The notes under the pieces are model-generated. The model worked only from the letters and a program-made list of their open reading frames with translations. It did not search any database and was not told where the DNA came from. Below, piece after piece: positions 63,522-64,000 of a DNA stretch of 64,000 nucleotides. Location of the stretch: NCBI RefSeq assembly GCF_024758005.1, contig NZ_CP103288.1:434001-498000 (forward strand), written 5' to 3'. Origin of the DNA: Pseudarthrobacter sp. NS4. Its GTDB lineage: Bacteria; Actinomycetota; Actinomycetes; Actinomycetales; Micrococcaceae. A program made the position numbers and the translations under genes. Position 1 is the first letter of the stretch, and each line of letters starts with the position of its first letter.

Positions 63522-64000
63522 GTGTCCTCCTATCGACCGACGGCCGAGCTTGAACAAGTGGATGTTTATGCAGAAGAAGCTGGCCGTCGCGGCAACACAC
63601 TTTCTCCAAATGGTAAATATGCCGCGACTGGGAGCGGCGACCGCTGTCCGTCCCGCAGAAAAGAGCGGCCCGGACTCCCTTGCGGAAATACTGCTGTGAC
63701 CTGCAGTGTTAGGGGCGGCTGTTACAGACGAGCGGCCGGCGCCATACCGCGGACCTTGGTGAACAGCCCATTGATAGTAATTTCTATCGAATGGCTTGTG
63801 GCTGAGATCAATTGCCGTGCCCTTCAAAACGTGGCTGGGAAGCTTTTGAATTGGCGAGGTACCTCGCCAATAACTTCAAAATATCGCGTGTTATGCAGTT
63901 GAAGGGCGATCCTGTGTAAAACCTGCAGAATCCCTGCGGAGACAGGGAATCGCATGTGCAAAACATGCACCAGCGTTGAGGTTTCAAACAGCACAAGAGC
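63522..64000. other. Lower-GC gene-free region upstream of the S8 protease
   Basis: The last 479 bases contain no reading frame I can support. The protease promoter should lie just above 63521. The segment 63780-63910 is visibly AT-richer than the rest of the window and holds a strong palindrome at 63844-63881. GCATGT/ACATGC at about 63953-63969 is a smaller inverted repeat. Confidence 0.4.
63844..63881. promoter_or_regulatory. Perfect 22-bp palindrome within a longer hairpin
   Basis: ATTGGCGAGGT/ACCTCGCCAAT at 63850-63871 is a perfect 22-bp palindrome. Outside it TTTTGAA (63844-63850) pairs with TTCAAAA (63875-63881) after a three-base bulge. Without a loop it is more likely a dimeric protein-binding site than an RNA hairpin. 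Confidence 0.5.

Noticed and set aside
63808..63996. A 62-residue minus-strand protein at the right edge
   Set aside because: It has odd Cys/Phe-rich composition, runs through the perfect palindrome, and lacks a ribosome site and coding bias.

Overview
This is a high-GC actinobacterial chromosome segment. Gene content and order point to an Arthrobacter/Pseudarthrobacter-type member of the Micrococcaceae: Lsr2, ClpC, DisA, a class I-type pyrophosphatase, and the order tilS-hpt-ftsH-folEPBK-DUF3180-PH-PH-DUF2520-panC-(...)-lysS-lsr2-clpC, which resembles the mycobacterial Rv3610c-Rv3596c neighbourhood. The genus is inferred from gene content and protein style, not from a search.

Layout. 1-5 kb: start of a divergent conserved gene, a phosphoketolase, an alpha/beta hydrolase and a type B carboxylesterase. 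5-10.5 kb: ppa, dacB (PBP4-type carboxypeptidase), a zincin, tilS and hpt. 10.5-21 kb: a LacI-type regulator that appears to use a CTG start, then ftsH, the complete folate set folE-folP-folB-folK, a DUF3180 membrane protein, two membrane-anchored PH-domain proteins, a DUF2520 Rossmann protein and panC. 20.7-26 kb: an accessory block (small unknown protein, TetR, DJ-1/PfpI protein, DHA2-type MFS exporter, two tandem paralogous hydrolases) sitting where mycobacteria carry panD and coaX. 26-31 kb: lysS, a small membrane protein, lsr2 and clpC. 31-36 kb: an S9 peptidase and a decayed amino-acid permease, surrounded and interrupted by a family of paired hairpin repeats; then an ArgA-type acetyltransferase. 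36-40 kb: a BBE-type FAD oxidase and the PTS-dependent dihydroxyacetone kinase operon dhaK-dhaL-dhaM, with DhaM fused to HPr. 40-53 kb: small envelope proteins, mutY, disA, rlmN, a 2H phosphoesterase, prfC, a beta-ketoacyl-ACP synthase, a Nudix protein, radA and a FUSC-type membrane protein. 53-60 kb: a phosphate block with the pstSCAB high-affinity transporter, and on the other strand a Pit-type carrier with its DUF47/PhoU-like partner. 61-64 kb: tRNA-Lys(TTT), a tiny membrane protein and a secreted S8 (subtilisin-like) protease with three nearly identical C-terminal FG-GAP/VCBS-type repeats, in lower-GC flanking DNA.

The most unusual signal is the repeat family at 31.2-35.1 kb. About 50-80 bp hairpins share a conserved 20-nt core. 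Their lower stem exists in two alternative, self-complementary versions, which looks like covariation. Two copies occur as head-to-head pairs around a third hairpin. One such pair replaces roughly 85 codons of the amino-acid permease gene. This looks like a REP/BIME-like mobile or structured element. I do not recognise it as a named family.

Most of the rest is core housekeeping. Other points worth attention are two genes without an ordinary start codon (LacI-type regulator, mutY), the DhaM-HPr fusion, repeated AAAGGGACA sites before dhaK, PHO-box-like repeats before pstS, and several strong palindromes in gene-free stretches.
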